Of a stretch of DNA of 64,000 bases, positions 8,139 to 15,778 are shown piece after piece. How positions within the stretch are numbered: position 1 is the first letter of the stretch; the number at the start of each line of letters is the position of its first letter. Made by a program: the position numbers and the translations under genes. This DNA comes from Clostridiales bacterium. Its GTDB lineage: Bacteria; Bacillota; Clostridia; Christensenellales; CAG-138. The DNA lies in the NCBI GenBank assembly GCA_004558525.1, contig SFCQ01000004.1:62001-126000 (forward strand), read 5' to 3'. Below the pieces are notes generated by a model. The model saw only the letters and a program-made list of their open reading frames with translations, searched no databases and was not told the DNA's origin.

Positions 8139-8831
8139 ATGGAAAACAAAAAGAAAATAATGGGCATGCTCGTGGCGGTGGAGATAGAGGCCGTGCTGCA
8201 GCGCTACGGCGAAAGGCTTGAGGACGTGAGCGAATCGGCCTACAGCATAAAAAGGCTTGAGGCTGACGATTACATAATGTACATACTCAAAAGCGGCGCG
8301 GGCGAGATAGCCGCCGCGGCAGGCACGCAGTTTCTGATAACGCGCTACTCCTGCGGATTCATACTTAACTTTGGCGTCGTGGGCGGGCTTACCGAGGAGA
8401 TGAGCCTTGCAAAGACGTGCGTTATAGAAAGCGTTGTGCATTACGACTTTGACACGTCAACAATAGACAGCTGCGAAAAGGCGCGCTATCTTGAGTATCC
8501 GAGCATATATATACCCGCGCCCGGGGAGCTTGTTGACATGGCGATAAAGGCCGAGCCTGGATTAAAGCGGGTGATATGCGCCTCCGCCGACAAATTTGTT
8601 GACGAGCCCGACAAAAAGCGTGCGCTGCACCTTGAATACAACGCCGACATATGCGAGATGGAGGCCGCCGGTATACTTTTGACCTGCAACCGAAACGGCG
8701 TGCCATGCCTTATGATAAAGGCCGTAAGCGACGCGATAGAGGGCGGCTGCGAGGAATTTGCCGCGCAGGTAGACAGGTCCGCGGCCATTTGCCTCGATGC
8801 GGCGCACAGGATAATAGAAAGCATGAAGTGA
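8139..8831 (+). CDS. MTA/SAH-type nucleoside phosphorylase-family protein
   Basis: This 230-residue protein starts at the ATG at 8139, after TGAGG and downstream of a good promoter; a longer frame would start inside the promoter. It has the PNP/UDP fold signature of 5'-methylthioadenosine/S-adenosylhomocysteine nucleosidases: GMLVAVEIEA, LKSGAGEIAAAAGTQ, FGVVGGL, ADICEMEAAGI (the purine/ribose-binding MExxA segment) and IKAVSDAI with the catalytic-type Asp. Family members cleave the glycosidic bond of MTA or SAH. A SAM synthetase is encoded 16 kb away. It could instead be a general purine nucleosidase. Confidence 0.78.
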   Translation: MENKKKIMGMLVAVEIEAVLQRYGERLEDVSESAYSIKRLEADDYIMYILKSGAGEIAAAAGTQFLITRYSCGFILNFGVVGGLTEEMSLAKTCVIESVVHYDFDTSTIDSCEKARYLEYPSIYIPAPGELVDMAIKAEPGLKRVICASADKFVDEPDKKRALHLEYNADICEMEAAGILLTCNRNGVPCLMIKAVSDAIEGGCEEFAAQVDRSAAICLDAAHRIIESMK

Positions 8832-8913
8832 GGGCCGTATCGCCGTTATTTATTAAAACAAGCAAAGCACCCAAACAACGGCTTTTGCGTGAAAGGGCAT
8901 GCCGCCTATCGTT

Positions 8914-9147
8914 ATAGTATGGCTATGGGCGAGAGTGTCAAAAAAGTGGCTATTCGCCACTTTTTCGAGTTTTACGGGTTTTGCCTCTCGCATTCGCTCC
9001 CGGGCGGCAAAACCCGAAAGGTATGAAAACCTAAAGGTTTTCATCCGTTCTGACGTGCATGCCGTCAGAGCCGGAATTAGCTTAAGGGGCTGCCGCCCCT
9101 TAACAACCCCGGGGTTTTTCGACAGGCTGATAGTATGGCTATGGGCG
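8914..9147. repeat. MITE-like hairpin-rich element (copy A) with flanking 18-bp direct repeats
   Basis: The 18-bp sequence atagtatggctatgggcg occurs at 8914-8931 and again at 9130-9147. Between them lies about 198 bp. It opens with AGAGTGTC and a strong hairpin (aaaaaGTGGC/GCCACttttt, 8939-8965), has further inverted repeats (CCGGGCGGCAAAACCCG, a TTTTCAT motif, a GGGGCTGCCGCCCC stem), and ends TTTTTCGACA. Related copies at 24640, 26254 and 27147 share the AGAGTGTCGA end. The direct repeats look like a target-site duplication. Confidence 0.75.
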
Positions 9148-9925
9148 TTATGCTTCTGTATTCCTTTTGGCCGGCTTTAAGGGAGGATATCACGCTTTGC
9201 ACCTTAAAGGAAGACGCTATGGCGCTTTCGGTTATAACCTCATTTGCCGCGCCGAAGAGGCTGTTGCCCTCCTTATCCAAAAGCAGCGCCTTGTCCGCTA
9301 TCCTCAGCGCATGGTCGGGATAATGCGTATTGAATATACAGGCCATGCCGGCCGCCTTAAGCTCCTCAAGCGTGTTAAGTACTATAAGCTGGTTCCTGAA
9401 ATCAAGGTTTGATTCAGGCTCGTCCAGTATGATGCACTCCGGCTCCGCCGCAAGCGCACGGCCTATAAGCGCCATCTGCAATTCGCCGCCGCTTATCTCG
9501 TCGCAGCGCCGGTGCTTAAGCTCGCTAAGGTTCAGCCTGGCCATCACCTCGTCAACAGCCATGTAATCCTTGTCCGACGGCTTTGAAAAAACGCCTATGC
9601 GGCTGCTCCTGCCAAGCATCACCATGCTTGCGACGCTCATTCCCGTCGCCTTGCCCTTTGCCTGCGGCACATAGGCTATCTTGCGCCAAAGCCGCCTTTG
9701 CTCTATCAAGGCTATATCTTCGCCGTCTATCGTGCTGCTGCCGCCGCTCCAGCGCAAAAAGCCCATTATGCAGCGCAGAAGCGTCGTTTTGCCCGCGCCG
9801 TTCGGCCCGAGTATGGACAGTATCTCACCGCTGCTTATTGAAAAGCTTATATCGTTAAGTATTATCCTTGCGTTTTTGTCGTTCGGCTCATAGGAAAAGG
9901 ACGCAGAGGCCACCTGAAGCTTCAT
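9077..9925 (-). CDS. ABC transporter ATPase, iron/cobalamin chelate type (FecE/BtuD-like)
   Basis: This 282-residue protein starts at the ATG at 9925, which forms an ATGA overlap with the permease stop and follows GAGGGGG. Walker A is GPNGAGKTT, the Q-loop is YVPQ, the signature is ISGGELQ, Walker B is CIILDEPES, and the switch His is in FNTHYPDH. It powers the FecD-type permease encoded upstream. The last 17 residues (SACRKTPG onward) are encoded by the inserted repeat element. In the empty site reconstructed from the direct repeats, the codon after PIAIL would be TAA. Confidence 0.93.
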   Translation of the reverse strand: MKLQVASASFSYEPNDKNARIILNDISFSISSGEILSILGPNGAGKTTLLRCIMGFLRWSGGSSTIDGEDIALIEQRRLWRKIAYVPQAKGKATGMSVASMVMLGRSSRIGVFSKPSDKDYMAVDEVMARLNLSELKHRRCDEISGGELQMALIGRALAAEPECIILDEPESNLDFRNQLIVLNTLEELKAAGMACIFNTHYPDHALRIADKALLLDKEGNSLFGAANEVITESAIASSFKVQSVISSLKAGQKEYRSITPIAILSACRKTPGLLRGGSPLS

Positions 9926-10962
9926 GAGTTCCACCCCCTCGTCTGCCTGAGAAGATGGATAAAGAACGGCGCGCCGATTATCGCGGTAAGTATAGATATG
10001 GGAATTTCAGATGCGGTGACGCTCCTTGCGATGGTGTCTATCGCCGCCATAAAGGCTGCGCCTATGCATATCGACGCCGGAAGCAGCCTTGTGGTATCCG
10101 AGCCGAAGGCCATGCGGCACACATGCGGTATCAGCAGGCCTATCCACGCCACCTGGCCGCACATGGCTACCGAGGCTGCGGTCATCATAGTGGCGCACGC
10201 CGCGGCCGTAAGCCTGAGCAGGCCTATATTCACGCCGGTGGCCCTGGCCTCGTCCTCGCTTAGCGGCAATATATTGAGCCGCCATCTTATCAAAAACAAC
10301 AGTATAATGCCGGTAAGCATAAACGGCGAAGCGAGCCTTAAGGACTGCCAGCTTGCCGAGGACAGGCTGCCCATCAGCCAATACGTTATCGCAGGGAGCT
10401 GCGAATCCGTATCCGCAGTATATTTTACAAGCGATACCAGCGCCGAAAACAGCGACGCTATCACCATTCCGGAAAGCACGACCGTAGTCATATTGCCGGA
10501 GCCTCTTTTTCTGCTGACAAGGAAAGTAAGCCCTACCGCCAAAAAGCCGAACAGCAGCGCCATAAGCTGCACATAGAGCATATGCATGCCCATAAGCAGC
10601 CCGAGCGCCGCGCCGAGGCTTGCCCCGCTGGCCACGCCGAGCGTATCCGGCGTTGCGAGCGGATTTGCAAAAAGGCTTTGGAAGGCCACGCCTGCCGCGC
10701 TGAGCCCGCCGCCCACCATTAAAGCGAGCAGCACCCTTGGCAGGCGCATGGACCAGACTATTTTTGAATATTGCTCGGTTGTTGACTGCGACCCCGTAAG
10801 CAGTGCGCTGAGGTTGCTGAATATGCTCTCCGCCGCCTGCTTGGGCGTTAGGGAATACCTGCCGATGCATATGCAAACAAGCCCCGCCGCTAACGGCAGC
10901 AGCACGAGCAATATGGACGCAGCCGCGGAAAAGCCCGCTCTGTTGTGTTTTTGTTGAATCAT
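9922..10962 (-). CDS. ABC transporter permease, FecCD family
   Basis: This 346-residue integral membrane protein has about nine or ten hydrophobic helices. Family landmarks are RLPRVLLALMVGGGLSAAGVAFQ near 75-95, NPLATPDTLGVASGASLG, the cytoplasmic EDEARATGVN coupling loop, and GLLIPHVCRM followed by the Arg-containing loop near 290. It forms the channel for an iron-siderophore, heme or cobalamin-type substrate. The gene sits between the lipoprotein gene (82 bp away) and the ATPase gene (4-bp overlap). Confidence 0.93.
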   Translation of the reverse strand: MIQQKHNRAGFSAAASILLVLLPLAAGLVCICIGRYSLTPKQAAESIFSNLSALLTGSQSTTEQYSKIVWSMRLPRVLLALMVGGGLSAAGVAFQSLFANPLATPDTLGVASGASLGAALGLLMGMHMLYVQLMALLFGFLAVGLTFLVSRKRGSGNMTTVVLSGMVIASLFSALVSLVKYTADTDSQLPAITYWLMGSLSSASWQSLRLASPFMLTGIILLFLIRWRLNILPLSEDEARATGVNIGLLRLTAAACATMMTAASVAMCGQVAWIGLLIPHVCRMAFGSDTTRLLPASICIGAAFMAAIDTIARSVTASEIPISILTAIIGAPFFIHLLRQTRGWNS

Positions 10963-11043
10963 CGGCGCTCCTTTATCGTGCTTGCCGCAGCCGGCGCGCC
11001 GGCCGCGGCAAGCATGCTCAGCAAATAATGGTTTTTATAAAGC

Positions 11044-12258
11044 TCAATAAGCCGACTCCGCCGGAGGATCGTACAGCGTAGCCATATCCTCATCGCTAAG
11101 CTCAAGGCCATAGAACTTGGCATAATAATCCCTTATTGCGGCGTCCATGTCAATATCCTCAAACAGCTCGGGATAAAGCTTTTGCGCAAGCCATTGCAGA
11201 GCAAGCGGAGAATCCGAGCAGGGCGGGAACCAATAGTACACGCCAAGCGGCATCTTGTACACCTGCTTGTTCTTTACGGCGGTAAGGCCGCTCCAATCGT
11301 CGCCCTCAACGGCAGTGCTGTTGAGTATATCCTCCGCCTTGAAGGGGGAGAAGCTGTTTAAGAATATAACGTCAGGGTCCCAGGCGTATATCTGCTCAAG
11401 CGTGATGGGCGCAAGCGGCTTGTCAAGCTCCATGGCCACGTTGTTCGCTCCTATGGTGGAAAGCCAATAGCGGCCGAAGGTGTTGCCTGCGCCAAGTATC
11501 TTGGCCTGGGTGTAGTTTCCTATTATAAGAGCGGACTTCCTGTCGCTCTCCGCAATGCCCGCGACGCGCTCCTTGACCATGGCCTCTACCTCGCGGCCAT
11601 AAGCTACTATCTCCTCGGCACGGCTCTGCTTCTGCATTATCTCGCCCATAAGCGCGGCCCATGCGTTGAAGGTCTCTATGGTGTTTCCGCCTTCCACCGT
11701 TGTGCTGAACGCCACGCACGGTATGGAAAGCTCCGTGAGCTTGGCCGCGGCCTCTGCGTCGCCGGCGTTGTTGGCGTTATAGAACACAACGTCCGGCTCA
11801 AGCGCGGCAACGGCTTCCACATTCACCGCGTCTCCCTCGGCAAAGCTTGAATCAATATCCGCAACGTTTGGCGCTATGCGGGAAATGAAGGAATGTACCG
11901 CCGCGTTTTTGGAGGACGGGGTCAGGCCTATAAGCTTATCGCCCGAGCCTTCCACCATGCAGAAAACGCTGGCAAGTGGAACGGTGGATATTATTGCTAT
12001 CCTGTTTATCTCGTCCGGAACCTCTACCTCGTTGCCGAGGTTATCGGTAACCATGTGTGCGGTATTGACCGGCTCCCGGCTGTCGGCGGGTACGGCGGTC
12101 TGTTCAGGCTGCTGCGATCCGGCCTCGGGGGCAGTCTCGGGAGCTGTCGGAGCAGGCTCCGCGCTTTCCTTGACCTCAGGCGCGGCGCAGCCTGATATCA
12201 CGGAAAGCATAATTACCGTTGCCAGTACCAGCGCCGCAAGTCTTAACGAATGCTTCAT
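11044..12258 (-). CDS. Metal-chelate/cobalamin substrate-binding lipoprotein
   Basis: This 404-residue protein starts at the ATG at 12258 after GAGGAG. The signal ends in a lipobox (ISGCAAP), then a Pro/Glu/Ala-rich linker. The body has the two-lobe FepB/BtuF-type fold: NRIAIISTVP, VEAVAALEPDVVFY, IPCVAFSTT, a long inter-lobe helix with NTIETFNAWAALMGE, and LEQIYAWDPDVIFLNS. The ligand cannot be told from sequence. The adjacent TM1266-type regulator hints at a link with iron or hydrogenase metabolism. Confidence 0.9.
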   Translation of the reverse strand: MKHSLRLAALVLATVIMLSVISGCAAPEVKESAEPAPTAPETAPEAGSQQPEQTAVPADSREPVNTAHMVTDNLGNEVEVPDEINRIAIISTVPLASVFCMVEGSGDKLIGLTPSSKNAAVHSFISRIAPNVADIDSSFAEGDAVNVEAVAALEPDVVFYNANNAGDAEAAAKLTELSIPCVAFSTTVEGGNTIETFNAWAALMGEIMQKQSRAEEIVAYGREVEAMVKERVAGIAESDRKSALIIGNYTQAKILGAGNTFGRYWLSTIGANNVAMELDKPLAPITLEQIYAWDPDVIFLNSFSPFKAEDILNSTAVEGDDWSGLTAVKNKQVYKMPLGVYYWFPPCSDSPLALQWLAQKLYPELFEDIDMDAAIRDYYAKFYGLELSDEDMATLYDPPAESAY

Positions 12259-12343
12259 CTTTTTTCTCCTCTGTATATTATTGTATATTGCAATCCGCTT
12301 CCGCATTATGGCGGGGCGAAAATGCTTGCCGTTTATTGTTTGC

Positions 12344-12604
12344 TTAAGCCTGTACGCTGACGTTTGAATACGTCACCTTGGCGTTCACGCCCCTGAGCCT
12401 GCCAAGCTTGCCCGAAAGCGCGCTTATCCTGTCATTATCGGCGCATATGGCAACGCTTATAAGGCTAAGCCCGTATTCCCGCACGGGTATGCCCATGCGT
12501 CCAAGTATAATGCTTGAATATTCATGCAGTATTGCGTTAAGCCTTTCCACGATTTCCGGCTCCTCAACGACTATGCCCATTATGGCTATGCGTTTTTCCA
12601 TCAT
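12344..12604 (-). CDS. TM1266-type iron-only hydrogenase system regulator (ACT-like)
   Basis: This 86-residue protein begins MMEKRIAIMGIVVEE, has a conserved middle (GRMGIPVREYGLSLI) and a signature NDRISALSGKLGRL. These match the small ACT-like TM1266 family often encoded near [FeFe]-hydrogenase maturation genes. Either Met could start it; the first sits eight bases after AAAGG. It leads the FecBCD-type transporter genes, 85 bp upstream of the lipoprotein, behind a roughly 200-nt leader. A regulatory or ligand-sensing role is inferred from the family name, not shown. Confidence 0.8.
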   Translation of the reverse strand: MMEKRIAIMGIVVEEPEIVERLNAILHEYSSIILGRMGIPVREYGLSLISVAICADNDRISALSGKLGRLRGVNAKVTYSNVSVQA

Positions 12605-12818
12605 TCACCGCGCCTTTCTATCCAATTTAATTCCCCCATCCCCCGGCCTGTGCCGCGGCACAAAAAAAGCCGCCCGCCTTCCCCGCAGAGGAAAAGCCTG
12701 ACAGCCAAACAGCCTGAAACCGTTCGCTATTCTGCCTTGGCTTTCCGTCGGAACATATCCTTCGGTCGGGTACAGCTTATATAATGGCCGGAGATTCGGA
12801 AGCGCACCTCATCTCGGC
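12605..12818 (-). ncRNA. Structured 5' leader of the TM1266/ABC transporter operon, candidate riboswitch
   Basis: The predicted transcript starts near 12818 and runs about 210 nt before the first codon. It contains several local stems: GGA/TTCC around TATG (about 12753-12764), AGCCAA pairing with TTGGCT (about 12703-12743) and GCTTTTCC/GGGGAAGGC (about 12674-12697). It then has GGGCGGC, seven T and GCCGCGGC near 12650-12672. Short boxes GAGGTGCG and GGCTGTCA recall the lysine riboswitch, but the spacing and missing internal motifs argue against that class. No known class was recognised. Confidence 0.5.
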
Positions 12819-12824
12819 ATAAAT

Positions 12825-12853
12825 ATTATAGCCAGAGTTAAGGCAGGTGTCAA
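12825..12853 (-). promoter_or_regulatory. Consensus sigma-A promoter for the transporter operon
   Basis: Minus-strand TTGACA (12848-12853) and TATAAT (12825-12830) are 17 bp apart: a perfect consensus promoter. Its strength suggests that control is exerted downstream, in the leader. Confidence 0.85.
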
Positions 12854-12897
12854 CAGAGGCGCCCCGCATTTATTCTCAATTTTATTGCAACAAAGTA

Positions 12898-12926
12898 TTG
12901 ACTTTCGCCCATTTTACAGATATACT
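12898..12926 (+). promoter_or_regulatory. Promoter of the tRNA-Met gene
   Basis: TTGACT (12898-12903) and TATACT (12921-12926) are 17 bp apart, 36 bp before the mature tRNA 5' end. It points away from the transporter operon promoter. Confidence 0.75.
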
Positions 12927-12961
12927 ATCCTTTGTCCGCTACGGTGGAGCAAGCCGAATAT

Positions 12962-13038
12962 GGCGGCGTAGCTCAGTTGGCTAGAGCATTCGGTTCATAC
13001 CCGGAGTGTCATTGGTTCGAGTCCAATCGCCGCTACCA
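12962..13038 (+). tRNA. tRNA-Met (CAT)
   Basis: This is a 77-base cloverleaf with encoded CCA. The acceptor stem is GGCGGCG/CGCCGCT (first pair G-T), the D stem GCTC/GAGC, the anticodon stem TTCGG/CCGGA with loop TTCATAC (anticodon CAT at 12996-12998), and the T arm ATTGG-TTCGAGT-CCAAT. A terminator follows. Its first base pair and D arm fit an elongator Met tRNA, but CAT could also be the Ile tRNA modified by TilS. Confidence 0.95.
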
Positions 13039-13070
13039 ACATGATGTATCGATTTAGATATATCGCCTAA

Positions 13071-13096
13071 AAGCCCAGACGTTGTCTGGGCTTTTT
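13071..13096 (+). terminator. Terminator after tRNA-Met
   Basis: The stem AGCCCAGAC/GTCTGGGCT with loop GTT (13072-13092) is followed by a T run to 13096. Confidence 0.9.
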
Positions 13097-13205
13097 CGTT
13101 TCCAGATCGCGTTCGCGGCGCGAAGGGAGAAGCAAAAGGGGCATGCTTGGACGAAAAAACAGCGGCCTGTACTGTTCCTGAAACAGCCATATCCTATATG
13201 GATAA

Positions 13206-14123
13206 CTAATAATCCTCGCGCTGCATGTATTCATCCACCACAAGCCACTCTCCATCCGCATACTCTAATGTGGAATATAAATAATACCTGCTCAGGAAGT
13301 CCGTATCGCCATCATCCGCTTTCTCTGCGTCTGCCTCGATTACTGTTTTGACCTGTATTCCGTATTTGCCGCCGCCAAGCTCCACAACGTCGCCCGCCAA
13401 CGTCACGAATGAAAAGAATACGTTTGAATAGCAACCTTCATTATGCTCCAAAAGCAGCTTAGCCGCGTCGCTCAGGTCTATTTCGTATTCCCTGCCTGAG
13501 GGATAGCTCTTTATGCTGTACAAAAGCTTTGGAGCCGTAAAGTCGGCTTCCACCTCGTTTGAAATGAAGTTGACGCTTTCCTTGCGAAAAAAGCCGTCCC
13601 TAAAAACGTCCATTCGTTTGACGCCGTTGCCGCTCATCTCAAGCGCGACCGCCGAAATCTCACCTCTGGTGCTTGTCCCACCAAGGTCAGGAAAAACTAT
13701 CTCCGGCACGCCGTCGCCCGTAACATCGGCAATGCGCAATTTATTGCCCGTATCAAGGCAGTCTGTATTGAGCGACGCATGGTATGTTTTATTATCCGCG
13801 CTCAATGAAATATCCACATAAAACGGAAGTTCAAACAGGCCCGTAGAGTATGCATGTACGCTGTCGGCGATTCCGTCGCCGTCGATATCGACATCATCTT
13901 TGATGATGCTTACCGCGGCAGAAGGCGGCTCGGCAGGCTTTTGCCCGGGCAGCTCTTGCTCTGCAACGGAATTATTGTACTCGGCATCAGGAGCCGGGCC
14001 GGCTTCGTCCGCCGCGCCGCCATGCGATTGTAAAGCCTCCCTCTGCAATATATTTGGTTCGCCGCATGAACACATGAGCAGCAAACAAAATGCCGCCAAT
14101 AAAAACCGGGCATGACGCTTCAT
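13206..14123 (-). CDS. Lipoprotein with FG-GAP/VCBS-like calcium loops
   Basis: This 305-residue protein starts at the ATG at 14123, nine bases after GAGGAG. A short signal ends LLLMCSC, a plausible though non-standard lipobox. After a Pro/Ala/Glu linker come two Asp-rich loops, DIDGDGIADS and DVTGDGVPEIV, of the FG-GAP/EF-hand-like type found in extracellular beta-propeller fragments. The C-terminal 130 residues are beta-rich with no recognised family. It probably sits on the outer face of the membrane. The function is unknown. Confidence 0.7.
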   Translation of the reverse strand: MKRHARFLLAAFCLLLMCSCGEPNILQREALQSHGGAADEAGPAPDAEYNNSVAEQELPGQKPAEPPSAAVSIIKDDVDIDGDGIADSVHAYSTGLFELPFYVDISLSADNKTYHASLNTDCLDTGNKLRIADVTGDGVPEIVFPDLGGTSTRGEISAVALEMSGNGVKRMDVFRDGFFRKESVNFISNEVEADFTAPKLLYSIKSYPSGREYEIDLSDAAKLLLEHNEGCYSNVFFSFVTLAGDVVELGGGKYGIQVKTVIEADAEKADDGDTDFLSRYYLYSTLEYADGEWLVVDEYMQREDY

Positions 14124-14315
14124 GCGCTTTTTCTCCTCATTCGTTATAATCATAGTGTACCATTGGTAAAAAGGGTTGATGCTTTTCATTATTTTTTGAT
14201 GCTCTAACTGCCGCATCGCTCGCCATACGCAACGCATGCTTCTTTACAGGTACTTTTTTTCTGCCCATAATGTATCATTCTTTGCAAATTCATACAACCG
14301 CTGTTTTGATTATAA

Positions 14316-14660
14316 TTGAAACAATTCTATGAATACGAAAATTTGGGGGCAGGTATTGCCCGCCCCCAAATCCAGCGCCCATTCTGCGCATTGCATCAGC
14401 CTTGCTTACGGAGGCGCTTCTCGGTGCTTTGGAATATGGAGCAGGGCCAACAGGTGGCTATAGAGCGGGAGAACGGAGAATACCTGTATTATGAGGCGAC
14501 CAGCGTAGATTTCTTCCCAAACGATAAGGTGCCCGAATATGTGCTGAACATGGAATCAGACACGGCGAAGATCACCTTTATCATATGCTACGGCGAGTTC
14601 GACTACAATGCGGGCACCAGCAAGGAGCGCTGCGTGGTGGTATGCAAAATAGTTGACTGA
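14316..14660 (+). pseudogene. Sortase-like C-terminal fragment
   Basis: An open frame of 114 codons lacks a ribosome binding site. Its last 75 residues resemble the C-terminal half of a sortase: GQQVAIERENGEYLYYEAT, a long loop, then ITFIICYGEF with a Cys in the catalytic position and SKERCVVVCKIVD with an Arg in the position that pairs with it. The N-terminal half, including the catalytic His strand, is absent or scrambled. It sits beside the anchored cohesin gene, so it may be the remains of that protein's own sortase. The assignment is by pattern only. Confidence 0.42.
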
Positions 14661-14759
14661 GCCGGGCAGATAGAGCATAATCGAAGATGAATAATCCTCG
14701 TCATCCTAAGAATACATGAAAAGGATTATTCTTACAAAGCGTTTTATAGCCTTTTTGAT

Positions 14760-14794
14760 GTGCCGAAGGCCGCTAAAGAGGCGGCCTTCGGCAC
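14760..14794. repeat. 14-bp inverted repeat between convergent genes
   Basis: GTGCCGAAGGCCGC (14760-14773) and its exact complement (14781-14794) flank a seven-base loop. Neither side has a good T run, so it is a stable hairpin rather than a clear terminator. It lies between the sortase fragment and the cohesin gene. Confidence 0.6.
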
Positions 14795-14822
14795 AAACGC
14801 TAATATAGATAAGAGATGACAA

Positions 14823-15722
14823 TTACAGCTCAGAGGATTTTTTCATCCTACGAGCAGCATAGAAGGAAGTTGCCGCGGCCAGTATCAGCAGGCAGAAGCC
14901 AAGATTACTATCCTGAGAACCCGTTTGAGGCGGCTGTGGCGCCGTTCCAGTTATGTTGGCAACAGGCGTTGTGGTAATATATCCATTGAAGGGGATGTAT
15001 GTGGTATTATCGCCCGTTGCTGGAACCTTCTCGGTCTTAGTTCTGTCGCAGAAGGAGCAGGTAAGGGTTTTTACGCCACCCTCTGTTTCATTGGGCTGAG
15101 TGGTGACTACGCCCTCATTCCAAGTGTGTATGGCAAGATCGAGCTTTTCGTTGCAGTTCTCGCCGGTGCAAGCATGCCAATGCTGCGTTTCGTCGTGGAG
15201 CCACTCAGTCCCCGGGGTGTGGGTGTGGACAGAAACAGGATTGATAACCGTGGCCCCGCTTGTACTCACCGATATTTCCTTCGGATCCCCGTCAAAAGCC
15301 TCTACATTGTCAAGAGCCAGGATGGTTTCGCTCCAGGTGCCATCTTTTAGTTCAAACTTCAGATTAATCAGATTTCCTGTCCTATTCACCGCATTTGCGT
15401 CATACCATGAAAAACTAACCTCACTTTGACTGCCCAAATCCAGACCCGGCTGGTCGGTATTCAGCTGCACTGCGGTACCCAGCGTTGACTGAACTGCACT
15501 TGCCGATTTAAGCACCAGCTTTGTATTATCAAACTTCAAAGTAAAAATCAGGCTGGCAATACCTGGATTCTCTGTGATGGCAACCGTTACGCTGAGCTCC
15601 CCCTGAGATACTTCACCTGCCGTAACAGCCAATCGACAGCTGCCCTCAGCCAGCGCGACACTGTTTAGCATACAGCCCATCAGCATAACCATTGCTACCA
15701 TTAACCCGATTGTTTTTTTCAT
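14823..15722 (-). CDS. Wall-anchored cohesin-domain protein (PPQTG)
   Basis: This 299-residue protein starts at the ATG at 15722 after GGAGG. The signal peptide ends VALAEG. Residues about 26-160 match the cohesin/carbohydrate-binding jelly-roll pattern: LSVTVAITENPGIASLIFTL, FDNTKLVLKSA, GNLINLKFEL and a closing strand ATVINP. Then comes a module of about 65 residues with WLHDETQHWHACTGENC, HTWNEGV and CSFCDRTKTE, and a linker. The C-terminus is APQPPQTGSQ, a hydrophobic helix and RRMKKSSEL, a complete sorting signal. It is 56 bp downstream of the dockerin protein gene and probably tethers that protein to the wall. Confidence 0.78.
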   Translation of the reverse strand: MKKTIGLMVAMVMLMGCMLNSVALAEGSCRLAVTAGEVSQGELSVTVAITENPGIASLIFTLKFDNTKLVLKSASAVQSTLGTAVQLNTDQPGLDLGSQSEVSFSWYDANAVNRTGNLINLKFELKDGTWSETILALDNVEAFDGDPKEISVSTSGATVINPVSVHTHTPGTEWLHDETQHWHACTGENCNEKLDLAIHTWNEGVVTTQPNETEGGVKTLTCSFCDRTKTEKVPATGDNTTYIPFNGYITTTPVANITGTAPQPPQTGSQDSNLGFCLLILAAATSFYAARRMKKSSEL

Positions 15723-15778
15723 GTTTATTTTCCTCCTTGTTTATTTGAGTTATTTGAGTATATTTATTGACTTAGAAC

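Noticed and set aside
12605..12818. Lysine riboswitch upstream of the TM1266 gene
   Set aside because: GAGGTGCG and GGCTGTCA match L-box ends, but the internal AGTA loop motif is absent, the element is about 50 nt too short, and the downstream genes have no lysine link.
14760..14794. Terminator for the cohesin gene or sortase fragment
   Set aside because: The 14-bp stem is perfect, but neither strand has a T run after it, so it is listed only as an inverted repeat.
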